Assembly (NCBI GenBank): GCA_949529985.1
Contig: CATIRS010000048.1
Span: forward strand, 1-64,000
Origin: Owenweeksia sp. TMED14
GTDB taxonomy: Bacteria; Bacteroidota; Bacteroidia; Flavobacteriales; Schleiferiaceae
Direction: 5' to 3'
Length of the DNA stretch: 64,000 nt
Part shown: positions 43,863 through 51,625 of the stretch, one piece after another
Layout: each line of letters opens with the position of its first letter
How positions within the stretch are numbered: the first letter of the stretch is position 1
Notes under the pieces: model-generated
The model's database searches: none
What the model was told of the DNA's origin: nothing
The model's input: the letters and a program-made list of their open reading frames with translations, nothing else
Program-made: the position numbers and the translations under genes

Positions 43863-45764
43863 CTAGTAGGCTCTTCCTGAATACCCCTCTATGTAATTGA
43901 CGAAAGATTGATTTGAAACTCTATTCCCTCCTGGTGTTGGATAGTTTCCCGTAAAATACCAATCGCCAAGATTTTCAGGGCAAGAAGCGTGAAGATCTTT
44001 GACTGTTTGATATATAATTTTAACTTCTGCTTTTACACTTTTTGGGGTAAGTATTTGAGCGATTTTATCAGATATTTCGTCATCATCAAATGGTTCATAA
44101 ATTGCTTTTACAGCATTAATTTGATGTTCCATTTTTTTCTGGAGCTCTGATTTCGCGTTAGCATATGTCTTATTTATAATTGATGTTAGATTTTTTTCTT
44201 TAAGCAATGAAATTGTTGCCCGGAATGCAGCAAAGTCATTCATTTTTGCCATGTCAATACCATAGCAATCCGGAAATCTTATTTGTGGAGCTGAGCTAAC
44301 TACAATTATCCTTTTTGGCCCAAGTCGATCAAGCATTTTAAGTATGCTGTTCTTGAGTGTTGTGCCTCTAACGATACTGTCGTCTACAGCAACTATTGTA
44401 TCATCTTTGTCAACTATGTTATATGTGCTATCATAAACATGTGAAACCATATCGTCTCGAACAATATCTTGTGCGATAAAAGTTCTTAATTTGATGTCTT
44501 TCCAGGCTATTTTTTCAACTCTTGGTCTTTTTTCTAAGATCGGGAGAAGTGATTTCTCTGAAGGGTGGTTTTTTAGTTCTAAAACTTCTTTTATTTTTTG
44601 CTTATTTAAGGCATTTTCAACTCCTTTAACTAGTCCATAGAATGAAATCTCTGCAGTATTTGGGATAAAACTAAAGATTGTTTTATCAAAATTTTTATCG
44701 GCTGCGTTGAGCACTCGATCAGCTAATCGTCGACCCAGTTCGATTCGTTCATTATATATAGATCCATCATTTCCACGTGAAAAATAAATTCTTTCAAATG
44801 AGCATGCAAGACGTTCTTTTGGTTCTAAAATCTTTTTAATTAAAACATCACCATTTCTTTTTATCCAAATCATATGACCTGGAGGCACTTCATGGATATC
44901 GTCAAATTTCAAATTAAACGCAGTCTGAATAACAGGCCTTTCGGAGGCGACAACGGCAATTTCCTCATCGAAATAGTAGTACGCGGGTCGAATTCCATTG
45001 GGGTCTCTTAAAAGAAAGGAATCTCCTTGGCCTACTATCCCACCCATTGCATATCCTCCATCCCAAGCCTTGGAAGCTTTCTGCATCACATTTTGTAGAT
45101 TAATATTTTCAATTTGAAATTGAGAACGCTCGACATTATTGTAGTTGTGAATCTCTTCAGCAGCGGATTGAAGTCGATCATTTTCTTTGTCTAAAAAATG
45201 TCCAATTTTTTCCATTATTGTAACTGTATCTGCTTGCTCTTTTGGGTGCTGTCCTAGCGAAACTAATTCGTCGATTAATTCGCTAGTATTAGTCATATTA
45301 AAGTTCCCCGCTAAAATTAGGTTTCTACTCATCCAATTACTCTGTCTCAAAAACGGATGACATGATTCTATAGAGTTTGATCCAAATGTTCCGTAACGCA
45401 GATGGCCTAGGTAAGTCTCGCAAGCAAATGCTAGATTTTTTTTCACCCAATCAACATCTCTAATCTTGTCAATCTGCCCACCTAACTGCTCCTCTACACG
45501 TTCCTGTATTCGATTGTAAATATCTTGCATCGGATTGCTTTCCACAGAACGATATCTACTTATGTAGCGATGTCCGGGAGGCATATTTAATTTAACCCCA
45601 GCTAAACCAGCACCATCTTGACCACGGTTGTGCTGTTTTTCCATCATAAGGATCATTTTATCTAATCCATAAAGAACTGACCCGTATTTATCTAGGTAGA
45701 AATCGAGTGGTTTTCGGAGGCGCAGAAGGGCAATTCCGCATTCGTGTTGGATGGCGTCGCTCAT
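43863..45764 (-). CDS. Amidophosphoribosyltransferase-like protein (Bacteroidota-type PurF homologue)
   Basis: 633 residues from the ATG at 45764; the open frame back to 45881 runs into promoter sequence. The N-terminal Ntn-type glutaminase region starts MSDAIQHECGIALLR, with the nucleophile-like cysteine at residue 9 instead of 2. The PRPP-binding loop IVAVDDSIVRGTTL and NGIRPAYYY are conserved. PurF makes phosphoribosylamine in purine synthesis and needs Cys1 exposed, so an eight-residue propeptide would have to be cleaved. It is much longer than typical PurF (about 505) and may be a paralogue with a different role. Confidence 0.85.
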   Translation of the reverse strand: MSDAIQHECGIALLRLRKPLDFYLDKYGSVLYGLDKMILMMEKQHNRGQDGAGLAGVKLNMPPGHRYISRYRSVESNPMQDIYNRIQERVEEQLGGQIDKIRDVDWVKKNLAFACETYLGHLRYGTFGSNSIESCHPFLRQSNWMSRNLILAGNFNMTNTSELIDELVSLGQHPKEQADTVTIMEKIGHFLDKENDRLQSAAEEIHNYNNVERSQFQIENINLQNVMQKASKAWDGGYAMGGIVGQGDSFLLRDPNGIRPAYYYFDEEIAVVASERPVIQTAFNLKFDDIHEVPPGHMIWIKRNGDVLIKKILEPKERLACSFERIYFSRGNDGSIYNERIELGRRLADRVLNAADKNFDKTIFSFIPNTAEISFYGLVKGVENALNKQKIKEVLELKNHPSEKSLLPILEKRPRVEKIAWKDIKLRTFIAQDIVRDDMVSHVYDSTYNIVDKDDTIVAVDDSIVRGTTLKNSILKMLDRLGPKRIIVVSSAPQIRFPDCYGIDMAKMNDFAAFRATISLLKEKNLTSIINKTYANAKSELQKKMEHQINAVKAIYEPFDDDEISDKIAQILTPKSVKAEVKIIYQTVKDLHASCPENLGDWYFTGNYPTPGGNRVSNQSFVNYIEGYSGRAY

Positions 45765-45782
45765 CTTTATATTTTCAAAGTT

Positions 45783-45790
45783 CAAAGGTA
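45783..45790 (-). promoter_or_regulatory. -7 box for the PurF-like gene (left arm of inverted repeat)
   Basis: On the minus strand TACCTTTG, an exact consensus match, 18 bases before the ATG at 45764. It forms the left arm of a 9-bp inverted repeat shared with the divergent box at 45800. Confidence 0.55.
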
Positions 45791-45799
45791 GCGCTTCAC

Positions 45800-45807
45800 T
45801 ACCTTTG
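45800..45807 (+). promoter_or_regulatory. -7 box for the ACMSD gene (right arm of inverted repeat)
   Basis: TACCTTTG on the plus strand, 33 bases before the ATG at 45841. It forms the right arm of the inverted repeat CAAAGGTAG-N7-CTACCTTTG. Confidence 0.5.
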
Positions 45808-45840
45808 CTCATACTCAAAAATAACAATAAGTTAGACCTT

Positions 45841-46830
45841 ATGGTTGTAGATATCCACACGCATATTCTTCCTGAGAACATTCCATCTTTTGCAAAAAAA
45901 TTTGGCTATGGGGGGTTTATTAGCCTAGACCATAATTGTAAAGGCTGCGCGAGAATGTTGCGTGATGACGTTTTCTTTCGTGAAATACAAGAAAATTGTT
46001 GGGATCCAGAAGTCCGTATGAGAGAATTCCATGGACATGGAGTAGACATTCAAGTTCTTTCTACGGTTCCAGTAATGTTTAGCTATTGGGCTAAACCCAA
46101 AGACGCTCATGAAGTTTCTAAGTTCCTTAATGATCATATTGGGGAAATAGTGGAACGCTATCCAAATAAATTTGAAGGCTTAGGAACATTGCCAATGCAG
46201 TCTCCAGATCTTGCAATTATGGAACTAAAGAGGTGTAAAAAAATTGGATTAAAAGGAGTTCAAATTGGAAGTCATATTAATAATTGGAATCTAGACGCAC
46301 CTGAGTTGTTTCCAGTTTTTGAGGCTTGCGAACGTTTAAATATGGCGGTTTTTGTTCATCCCTGGGATATGATGGGAGCTTCGGATATGTCAAAATATTG
46401 GCTTCCATGGCTCGTAGGGATGCCAGCAGAATCTAGTAGAGCAATATGCTCATTGATTTTTGGTGGAGTATTAGAACGCCTACCGGGGCTAAGGGTTGCA
46501 ATAGCTCATGGAGGTGGAAGCTTCACTTCTACTCTAGGAAGAATTGAGCATGGATTTAATGTGCGACCTGATCTTTGCGCTGCAGACAATAAATTTCCTC
46601 CAAGTAGTTATCTAGGTAAATTTTGGTTAGATAGCCTTGTTCATGATCCGAAAATGCTGGATCATATTACGGACTATGTGGGTGAGAATAAAGTTATGAT
46701 GGGGTCAGACTATCCTTTTCCGCTGGGAGAGCTAAATCCAGGACAAATAATAAAATCTATGGATTGGACACAAATTAAAAAAGAAAAAGTGCTTGGTTCA
46801 AATGCACTTAAATGGCTAAATGGTTTTTAG
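45841..46830 (+). CDS. 2-amino-3-carboxymuconate-6-semialdehyde decarboxylase (ACMSD) family amidohydrolase
   Basis: 329 residues from the ATG at 45841; the frame is open back to 45751 but that stretch holds the divergent promoter region. Metal ligands are visible as VDIHTHILP near the N-terminus, VFVHPWDMMG in the middle (His), IAHGGGSF and the late Asp in GSDYPFPLG. ACMSD removes the carboxyl group from the ring-opened product of 3-hydroxyanthranilate, steering tryptophan carbon to acetyl-CoA instead of NAD. The HAAO gene that makes its substrate is 650 bases away, convergent. The last bases overlap the stop of the DtxR gene. Confidence 0.92.
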   Translation: MVVDIHTHILPENIPSFAKKFGYGGFISLDHNCKGCARMLRDDVFFREIQENCWDPEVRMREFHGHGVDIQVLSTVPVMFSYWAKPKDAHEVSKFLNDHIGEIVERYPNKFEGLGTLPMQSPDLAIMELKRCKKIGLKGVQIGSHINNWNLDAPELFPVFEACERLNMAVFVHPWDMMGASDMSKYWLPWLVGMPAESSRAICSLIFGGVLERLPGLRVAIAHGGGSFTSTLGRIEHGFNVRPDLCAADNKFPPSSYLGKFWLDSLVHDPKMLDHITDYVGENKVMMGSDYPFPLGELNPGQIIKSMDWTQIKKEKVLGSNALKWLNGF

Positions 46831-47483
46831 CTTGACGTCACGAAAACTTTTCTTGCCAATTTAATTGGAAGACTAACTTTTAAAAAGTTGGAGCCTTCTA
46901 TATTGATGTTGTTATTTTTGGCAGAAATAACTTTTAGCTCCATCCCCAGTTTAAGACCTAATTTATTTAGATCTTTTAAAAACTCTGAAGAGTCATCTCG
47001 TACGGCAGAAAATTTATAAGATTTTCCGAATGGTAGATCAGTTAAAGCCGTTCCGTTTGCCAGAGGAAACAAAAGTTCTGCAGAAGGGATTCGGTCCCCA
47101 TGAGGGTCAAACTTAGGGAAACCAAGAAATTCATCGAGACAATTCATTAATTTTTCACTTCGAATATGTTCTAATTCTTCTGCAACCTCATGCACTTCGT
47201 CCCAGGAGAAATTTAATTTCTCAAATAGAAAAACCTCCCAAAGCCTGTGCCGTCGTGTTAGGGATAATGCAAGCTTTTCCCCTAGCGCTGTAAAAGAAAT
47301 AGATCCATACTTTTTATATGTGATGAAGCCTTTTCCCATCAACTTTTTAACCATTGATGTCACACTGGGCGGAGATATACCAAGCCGAGCGGCAAGAGAA
47401 TTGGTTGCTACACTTTCTCCTGCAAAGATCATATGCAGCATAGTTTTGAGATAATCTTCTTCGTTTCGAGTTGTTTTTTTCAT
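46827..47483 (-). CDS. DtxR/MntR family metal-dependent transcriptional regulator
   Basis: 218 residues from the ATG at 47483, chosen because it overlaps the haaO stop as ATGA. An N-terminal winged helix (NEEDYLKTMLHMIFA, ATNSLAARLGISPPSVTSMV) is followed by the metal-binding/dimerisation domain (HRLWEVFLFEKLNFSW, HEVAEELEHIRSEK, DPHGDRIPS) and a C-terminal FeoA/SH3-like domain. Such proteins repress metal uptake when Fe2+ or Mn2+ is bound. Being coupled to an Fe2+-dependent dioxygenase gene is unusual and suggests iron-responsive control. Confidence 0.9.
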   Translation of the reverse strand: MKKTTRNEEDYLKTMLHMIFAGESVATNSLAARLGISPPSVTSMVKKLMGKGFITYKKYGSISFTALGEKLALSLTRRHRLWEVFLFEKLNFSWDEVHEVAEELEHIRSEKLMNCLDEFLGFPKFDPHGDRIPSAELLFPLANGTALTDLPFGKSYKFSAVRDDSSEFLKDLNKLGLKLGMELKVISAKNNNINIEGSNFLKVSLPIKLARKVFVTSS

Positions 47484-48007
47484 TCTACATACTTTGGGTC
47501 TGCAGGCATGATTTCCCCGCACTGATTGCAGGTTCTTTTTTCTTCTGAACTGTAGAAGTTATAAAAATGAGTTAAAAAGTCTTTTTCAATGTTTTTCAAC
47601 TTAAAATAAACTTCATGCAACGGCTTATTGCAGGAGTCGCAAAACCAAAGCAGTCCATCGGTAAAGGTTTTCCCCAATCTTTTTCTTTCCACGACTAAAC
47701 CAATACTGTCCTTTTCTCTAATTGGGGAATGAGGGGTTTTGGCAGGCACCAATAGCATATCTCCCGCATTTAGAATATGATCAACAGTCTGGTCGTTCTC
47801 TTGAATTCTAACGGTAATTTGCCCCTCAAGTTGATAGAAAAACTCTTCCGTTTCGTTATAATGATAATCTTTTCGAGCATTGGGACCGGCTACAGCCATA
47901 ATAATGTAGTCTTCTGATTCCGGGATCAAGTTCTTATTACCAACAGGAGGAACGAGTTTGTGCCGATTTTCATCAAGCCATTTTTGAAAATTAAATGCTT
48001 TACTCAT
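47480..48007 (-). CDS. 3-hydroxyanthranilate 3,4-dioxygenase
   Basis: 175 residues. A cupin with the iron ligands expected in DYHYNETEEFFYQLEG and the second-box VPAKTPHSP, followed by a rubredoxin-like pair of CxxC motifs (FCDSCNKP and TCNQCGEIM), the mark of bacterial HAAO. It opens the ring of 3-hydroxyanthranilate. No kynureninase or kynurenine monooxygenase is in the window. First gene of a pair with the DtxR regulator. Confidence 0.95.
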   Translation of the reverse strand: MSKAFNFQKWLDENRHKLVPPVGNKNLIPESEDYIIMAVAGPNARKDYHYNETEEFFYQLEGQITVRIQENDQTVDHILNAGDMLLVPAKTPHSPIREKDSIGLVVERKRLGKTFTDGLLWFCDSCNKPLHEVYFKLKNIEKDFLTHFYNFYSSEEKRTCNQCGEIMPADPKYVE

Positions 48008-48011
48008 ACTT

Positions 48012-48019
48012 TAAAGGTA
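48012..48019 (-). promoter_or_regulatory. Candidate -7 box for the HAAO-DtxR operon
   Basis: On the minus strand TACCTTTA, one base from TAnnTTTG, ends 4 bases before the HAAO ATG. It shares the context TAnCTTTAAAGTATG with the dehydratase promoter at 32855. Confidence 0.4.
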
Positions 48020-48148
48020 AATAAATGCTAATTGATTTTAGTTGAATGATATTGCTGGAGATAAAAATCGGTCAAAAACTATGTGTTATTATTTTTGTTT
48101 ACTAAGAAAGTTAATCGTTCCGTTTAATTTCGGATTTTTGTAGTCGTA

Positions 48149-49372
48149 ATGATCAAATCAATGAAATACCTTAAAGTAAAAAAAGACTTTCCAATATTAA
48201 ATCAAAAGATTAATGGAAAGCCCTTGATTTATCTAGATAGCGCAGCAACGACCCAAAAGCCTAAAGTTGTAATTGACGAAATAGTTAATTACTATAGTTT
48301 TTCAAATAGCAATGTGCATAGAGGGGTTCATGCTTTGAGTGAAAGAGCTACAGATTCTTTTGAAGAGGTTCGTTTAGGTTTATGTCATCACATTAACGCA
48401 AAACATCAGCATGAAATCATTTTTACAAAAGGGACAACAGACTCAGTAAATTTAGTTGCTCATGGATTTAGATCAATTTTAAAGCCGGGCGACGAGATAG
48501 TTGTTAGCGAGCTAGAGCATCATAGCAATCTAATTCCATGGCAAATGCTTGCTCAAACTAGTGGAGCTAAATTGAAGTTTATTCCCATGACAACAAATGG
48601 AGAGCTAGATCTTTCAACGCTAGGTAGTTTGCTAAACCTCAACACAAAGATTGTAGCATTTAACCATATTAGTAATGCTCTTGGAACGATTAATCCCGTA
48701 AAGAAGATAACATCAGCTGCTCATTCTGTTGGGGCTTGTGTTTTTGTAGATGGAGCCCAGGCATTGCCTCATATGAGAGTGGATGTTCAAAATTTAGATG
48801 TTGATTTCTACGCAGGGTCAGCCCATAAAATGTATGGCCCAACTGGTGTTGGGCTTTTGTACGGAAAATCTGCTTGGTTAGAAAAAATACCTCCTTACCA
48901 AGGTGGTGGAGAAATGATTGCAGAGGTGAGTATGGAGAAAAGCTCCTATGCGGGTCTCCCGCACAAGTTTGAGGCTGGAACACCAAATATTGAAGGAGTA
49001 ATTGGTTGGGGAACGGCACTTAATTGGCTTAATGATATCGGCATTGAGAATATCAAAACCCATGAAGACAATCTCCTTAATTATGCACTGGAATTATTAA
49101 AAGAAATACCAGATGTTGTTTTTTACGGCACAGCTAAAGAAAGAGCTGCGGTGATATCGTTTGGTTTAAAAGGGACTCACCCATATGACGCTGGAGTGCT
49201 TCTTGATCAAATGGGAATTGCGGTAAGGACAGGACATCACTGCGCGCAGCCCATAATGACTTGTCTTCAAATACCTGGAACAATTCGTATTAGTCTTGCC
49301 GCATATACTATTCAAGATGATATTGATAAATTCATCGAAGCACTTAAAAAAACAATCTTACTACTTAATTAA
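48149..49372 (+). CDS. sufS: Cysteine desulfurase SufS
   Basis: 407 residues; an in-frame ATG at 48161 (MKYLKVKKDF) is an alternative start. Class V aminotransferase fold: YLDSAATTQKP, the PLP lysine in GSAHKMYGPTGVG and the catalytic cysteine in RTGHHCAQPIM. RTGHHC is the SufS/CsdA (type II) form. It takes sulfur from cysteine to make a persulfide for Fe-S cluster assembly. sufBCD are not present, so the suf genes are split. Its stop shares one base with the sufE ATG. Confidence 0.95.
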   Translation: MIKSMKYLKVKKDFPILNQKINGKPLIYLDSAATTQKPKVVIDEIVNYYSFSNSNVHRGVHALSERATDSFEEVRLGLCHHINAKHQHEIIFTKGTTDSVNLVAHGFRSILKPGDEIVVSELEHHSNLIPWQMLAQTSGAKLKFIPMTTNGELDLSTLGSLLNLNTKIVAFNHISNALGTINPVKKITSAAHSVGACVFVDGAQALPHMRVDVQNLDVDFYAGSAHKMYGPTGVGLLYGKSAWLEKIPPYQGGGEMIAEVSMEKSSYAGLPHKFEAGTPNIEGVIGWGTALNWLNDIGIENIKTHEDNLLNYALELLKEIPDVVFYGTAKERAAVISFGLKGTHPYDAGVLLDQMGIAVRTGHHCAQPIMTCLQIPGTIRISLAAYTIQDDIDKFIEALKKTILLLN

Positions 49373-49797
49373 TGGAAACAATTCTTGCTCGCGAAGAAGA
49401 TATCATCGAGGAATTTTCATTTTTTGATGATTGGATGGATAAATACACGTATTTAATTTCCTTGGGGAAAGATTTAGCAAAAATGATTCCAGAGAGTAAG
49501 ACTCCTGAAAATCAAATTAAGGGCTGCCAAAGTCAAGTATGGTTGAATGCAAAAATTAATGAAAATTCCATTTTTTTTGAGGCTGATTCTGATGCTATTA
49601 TTACAAGAGGAATGATAGCTTTGTTGCTCAGAGTGGTTCAAGGTCAGAAACCCGAGGAAATTGCTGTTTATGAGTTTAAGTTTTTACAAGAAATAGGTTT
49701 AACGGCTCATCTTTCTCCATCAAGAGCCAACGGCCTTTTAAGTATGGTAAAGCAAATACGTCTTTATGGTGTCGCATTTCAAGCTAAAAGAAAATGA
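49372..49797 (+). CDS. sufE: SufE sulfur acceptor
   Basis: 141 residues. The acceptor cysteine is in IKGCQSQVWL, the family hallmark, followed by DAIITRGMIALLL. It receives persulfide sulfur from SufS and passes it to SufBCD. Translationally coupled to sufS (TAATG) and to the DUF59 gene (ATGA). Confidence 0.95.
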   Translation: METILAREEDIIEEFSFFDDWMDKYTYLISLGKDLAKMIPESKTPENQIKGCQSQVWLNAKINENSIFFEADSDAIITRGMIALLLRVVQGQKPEEIAVYEFKFLQEIGLTAHLSPSRANGLLSMVKQIRLYGVAFQAKRK

Positions 49798-50129
49798 ATA
49801 ATGAAAATATGAACGACGATCAAATGCAAACGTTAGGTGAAAAATCCGTAGAGGTTCTTCGTTCAATTTTTGATCCGGAAATACCAGTTGATATTTATGA
49901 GTTGGGACTCATTTATGATGTCCAAGTTAGTGAGGATGCTGACATACATATTCTTATGACCCTGACATCACCAAACTGTCCAGTCGCTGAGTCTCTTCCA
50001 TTGGAGGTTAAAGAAAAAGTAAAGACGATTGAAGAAGCAAAAGAAGTTGAAGTGGAAATCACATTTGATCCACCTTGGACAAAAGATATGATGAGTGAAG
50101 CTGCACGGTTGGAATTAGGCATGCTTTGA
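49794..50129 (+). CDS. SufT/MIP18-like DUF59 Fe-S assembly protein
   Basis: 111 residues. DPEIPVDIYELGLIYDV and TSPNCPVAESLP are the DUF59 signatures; the cysteine in SPNCP is the conserved residue. SufT-type proteins help mature Fe-S proteins in suf operons. A variable acidic N-terminus of about 20 residues precedes the domain. Overlaps sufE by 4 bases. Confidence 0.93.
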   Translation: MNNENMNDDQMQTLGEKSVEVLRSIFDPEIPVDIYELGLIYDVQVSEDADIHILMTLTSPNCPVAESLPLEVKEKVKTIEEAKEVEVEITFDPPWTKDMMSEAARLELGML

Positions 50130-50257
50130 ATATTAGTAATAAAACAAGTTAGAGAGTTTAAGTCCCTGATTATAAGTATGCGTGTTTTAAAAAACGTAAG
50201 AACTATCAACGAATAAATTTAAGCTGTTTATTGTCAGAAAGAATAAAATCGTTAAAA

Positions 50258-50764
50258 ATGAATGAAATCAGAAATAGAGTCACTGAGTCATCTACTCTTG
50301 TTGTGTTTGATCTTGAAGATTACTTTCCTCAAGCTGGTGTTGCTGAATTTGATTTGGCACCTTTAGTTTCTGATGGTGTTATGAGAGAAAAGACTTGTCG
50401 GGAGTTTTTTAAATCGCTTAACTGTGAAAAATTTAGGGATCAAGTAGTAGCTTTTTATTGTTCTGTTGATGCGATTTTACCTCAATGGATATGGCCGATG
50501 GCGTCAAGTGCTGTTGCTCAAGAAGCTCTTTATTCTACTTCTGGTAGAAAACCTGATGCGCTGCAGGCATATTATTCACAAAGGTTAGCGGGTATAAAAT
50601 GGGAAGAATTTGTAGGGAAGAAAGTCTTGTTAAAGGGTTGTGGACACTATCCTGTTCCAAATTCAGCATATGTACAAGCAGCAACACACTTATGCTTGAG
50701 CGCTCAGAAATTGATGTACGGAGAGGCTTGCAGCAATGTTTTGATTTATTCAAACAAAAAATAA
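50258..50764 (+). CDS. DUF2480 family protein
   Basis: 168 residues from the ATG at 50258; the frame is open to a TTG at 50231. The pattern FYCSVDAILPQWIWPM, LLKGCGHYPVPNSAYVQA and MYGEACSNVLIYSNKK matches DUF2480, a Bacteroidota family of unknown function that sits beside suf genes. Several conserved cysteines and a PVP motif suggest metal or cluster binding; this is inference. Confidence 0.85.
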   Translation: MNEIRNRVTESSTLVVFDLEDYFPQAGVAEFDLAPLVSDGVMREKTCREFFKSLNCEKFRDQVVAFYCSVDAILPQWIWPMASSAVAQEALYSTSGRKPDALQAYYSQRLAGIKWEEFVGKKVLLKGCGHYPVPNSAYVQAATHLCLSAQKLMYGEACSNVLIYSNKK

Positions 50765-50765
50765 A

Positions 50766-51551
50766 ATGGCTGACCCAAAGACAGACTTTAGATTAATAAG
50801 CCTGAATCGCCAAATTAATCCATTGCGAAAAGAAATTCTTAATCATCCATTATATGAATCTATGATATCGTTAAAAGAGGTTCGTATTTTTATGGAGCAT
50901 CATATTTATGCTGTTTGGGATTTTATGAGCCTTTTAAAAACTCTTCAGCAAAATTTAACAAGCACCGACTCTGCATGGACGCCAACGAAAGATAGGGCTT
51001 CCCGTAAGTTGATCAATGAAATTGTCTGCGCTGAAGAAAGTGATGTTGACTTAAATGGAAACCCCGCAAGTCATTATGAGCTATACTTGGACGCAATGAG
51101 ACAAGCTGGAGCAGAAACTCGCCCAATTATAAAATTTGTTCAAAAACTCCAAGAAGGGTTTAAGCAAAGAGAAATAGTTCGATACAATATTTCAGAATCT
51201 GATGAAGATTGTTTGAATTTTATAAAGAGCACTCAGAAAATAATTAATCGTGGTAAAACTCATGAAATTGCTGCAGCGTTTACATTTGGCAGGGAAGATT
51301 TAATTCCCGACATGTTCACGTCGATTATAAAAAAGATGTACAAAGAGCACCCTTCTGAGCTTTCTGCATTTGTTTATTATTTAGATCGCCACATTGAGCT
51401 TGATGCAGACGAGCATGGTCCAATGGCTTTAAAAATGATACATAATCTGTGTAAAGATGATGACCAGAAATGGCAAGAGGTTGAGGACACAAGCATTGAA
51501 GCCCTAAAGGCGCGTTTGACTTTTTGGAATAGAATTCAAAATAAATTATAA
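50766..51551 (+). CDS. DUF3050 domain protein (heme oxygenase-like fold)
   Basis: 261 residues, all-helical. RKEILNHPLYESMISLKEVR, FMEHHIYAVWDFMSLLK and the C-terminal DRHIELDADEHGPMAL match DUF3050, predicted to share the heme oxygenase/TENA-like fold with iron-ligand-type E/H residues. Function unknown. It begins 1 base after the DUF2480 stop and so ends the suf-linked operon. Confidence 0.85.
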   Translation: MADPKTDFRLISLNRQINPLRKEILNHPLYESMISLKEVRIFMEHHIYAVWDFMSLLKTLQQNLTSTDSAWTPTKDRASRKLINEIVCAEESDVDLNGNPASHYELYLDAMRQAGAETRPIIKFVQKLQEGFKQREIVRYNISESDEDCLNFIKSTQKIINRGKTHEIAAAFTFGREDLIPDMFTSIIKKMYKEHPSELSAFVYYLDRHIELDADEHGPMALKMIHNLCKDDDQKWQEVEDTSIEALKARLTFWNRIQNKL

Positions 51552-51610
51552 GTCACATTAAACATTTGGCAGTAAGTGATTAAACGAACTGTTTTCATCT
51601 ACCCCTTTCT

Positions 51611-51618
51611 TATATTCG
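51611..51618 (+). promoter_or_regulatory. Candidate -7 box for the S46 peptidase gene
   Basis: TATATTCG, one base from TAnnTTTG, ends 7 bases before the ATG at 51626. Confidence 0.4.
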
Positions 51619-51625
51619 TAATCTT

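Noticed and set aside
44772..44784. CACGTG in the PurF-like gene as a second parS site
   Set aside because: The flanks are not palindromic; AT-rich flanks alone give about 12 of 16 matches.
45764..45881. N-terminal extension of the PurF-like protein
   Set aside because: It covers the divergent promoter and the start of ACMSD on the other strand; homologues begin near the QHECGIA motif.
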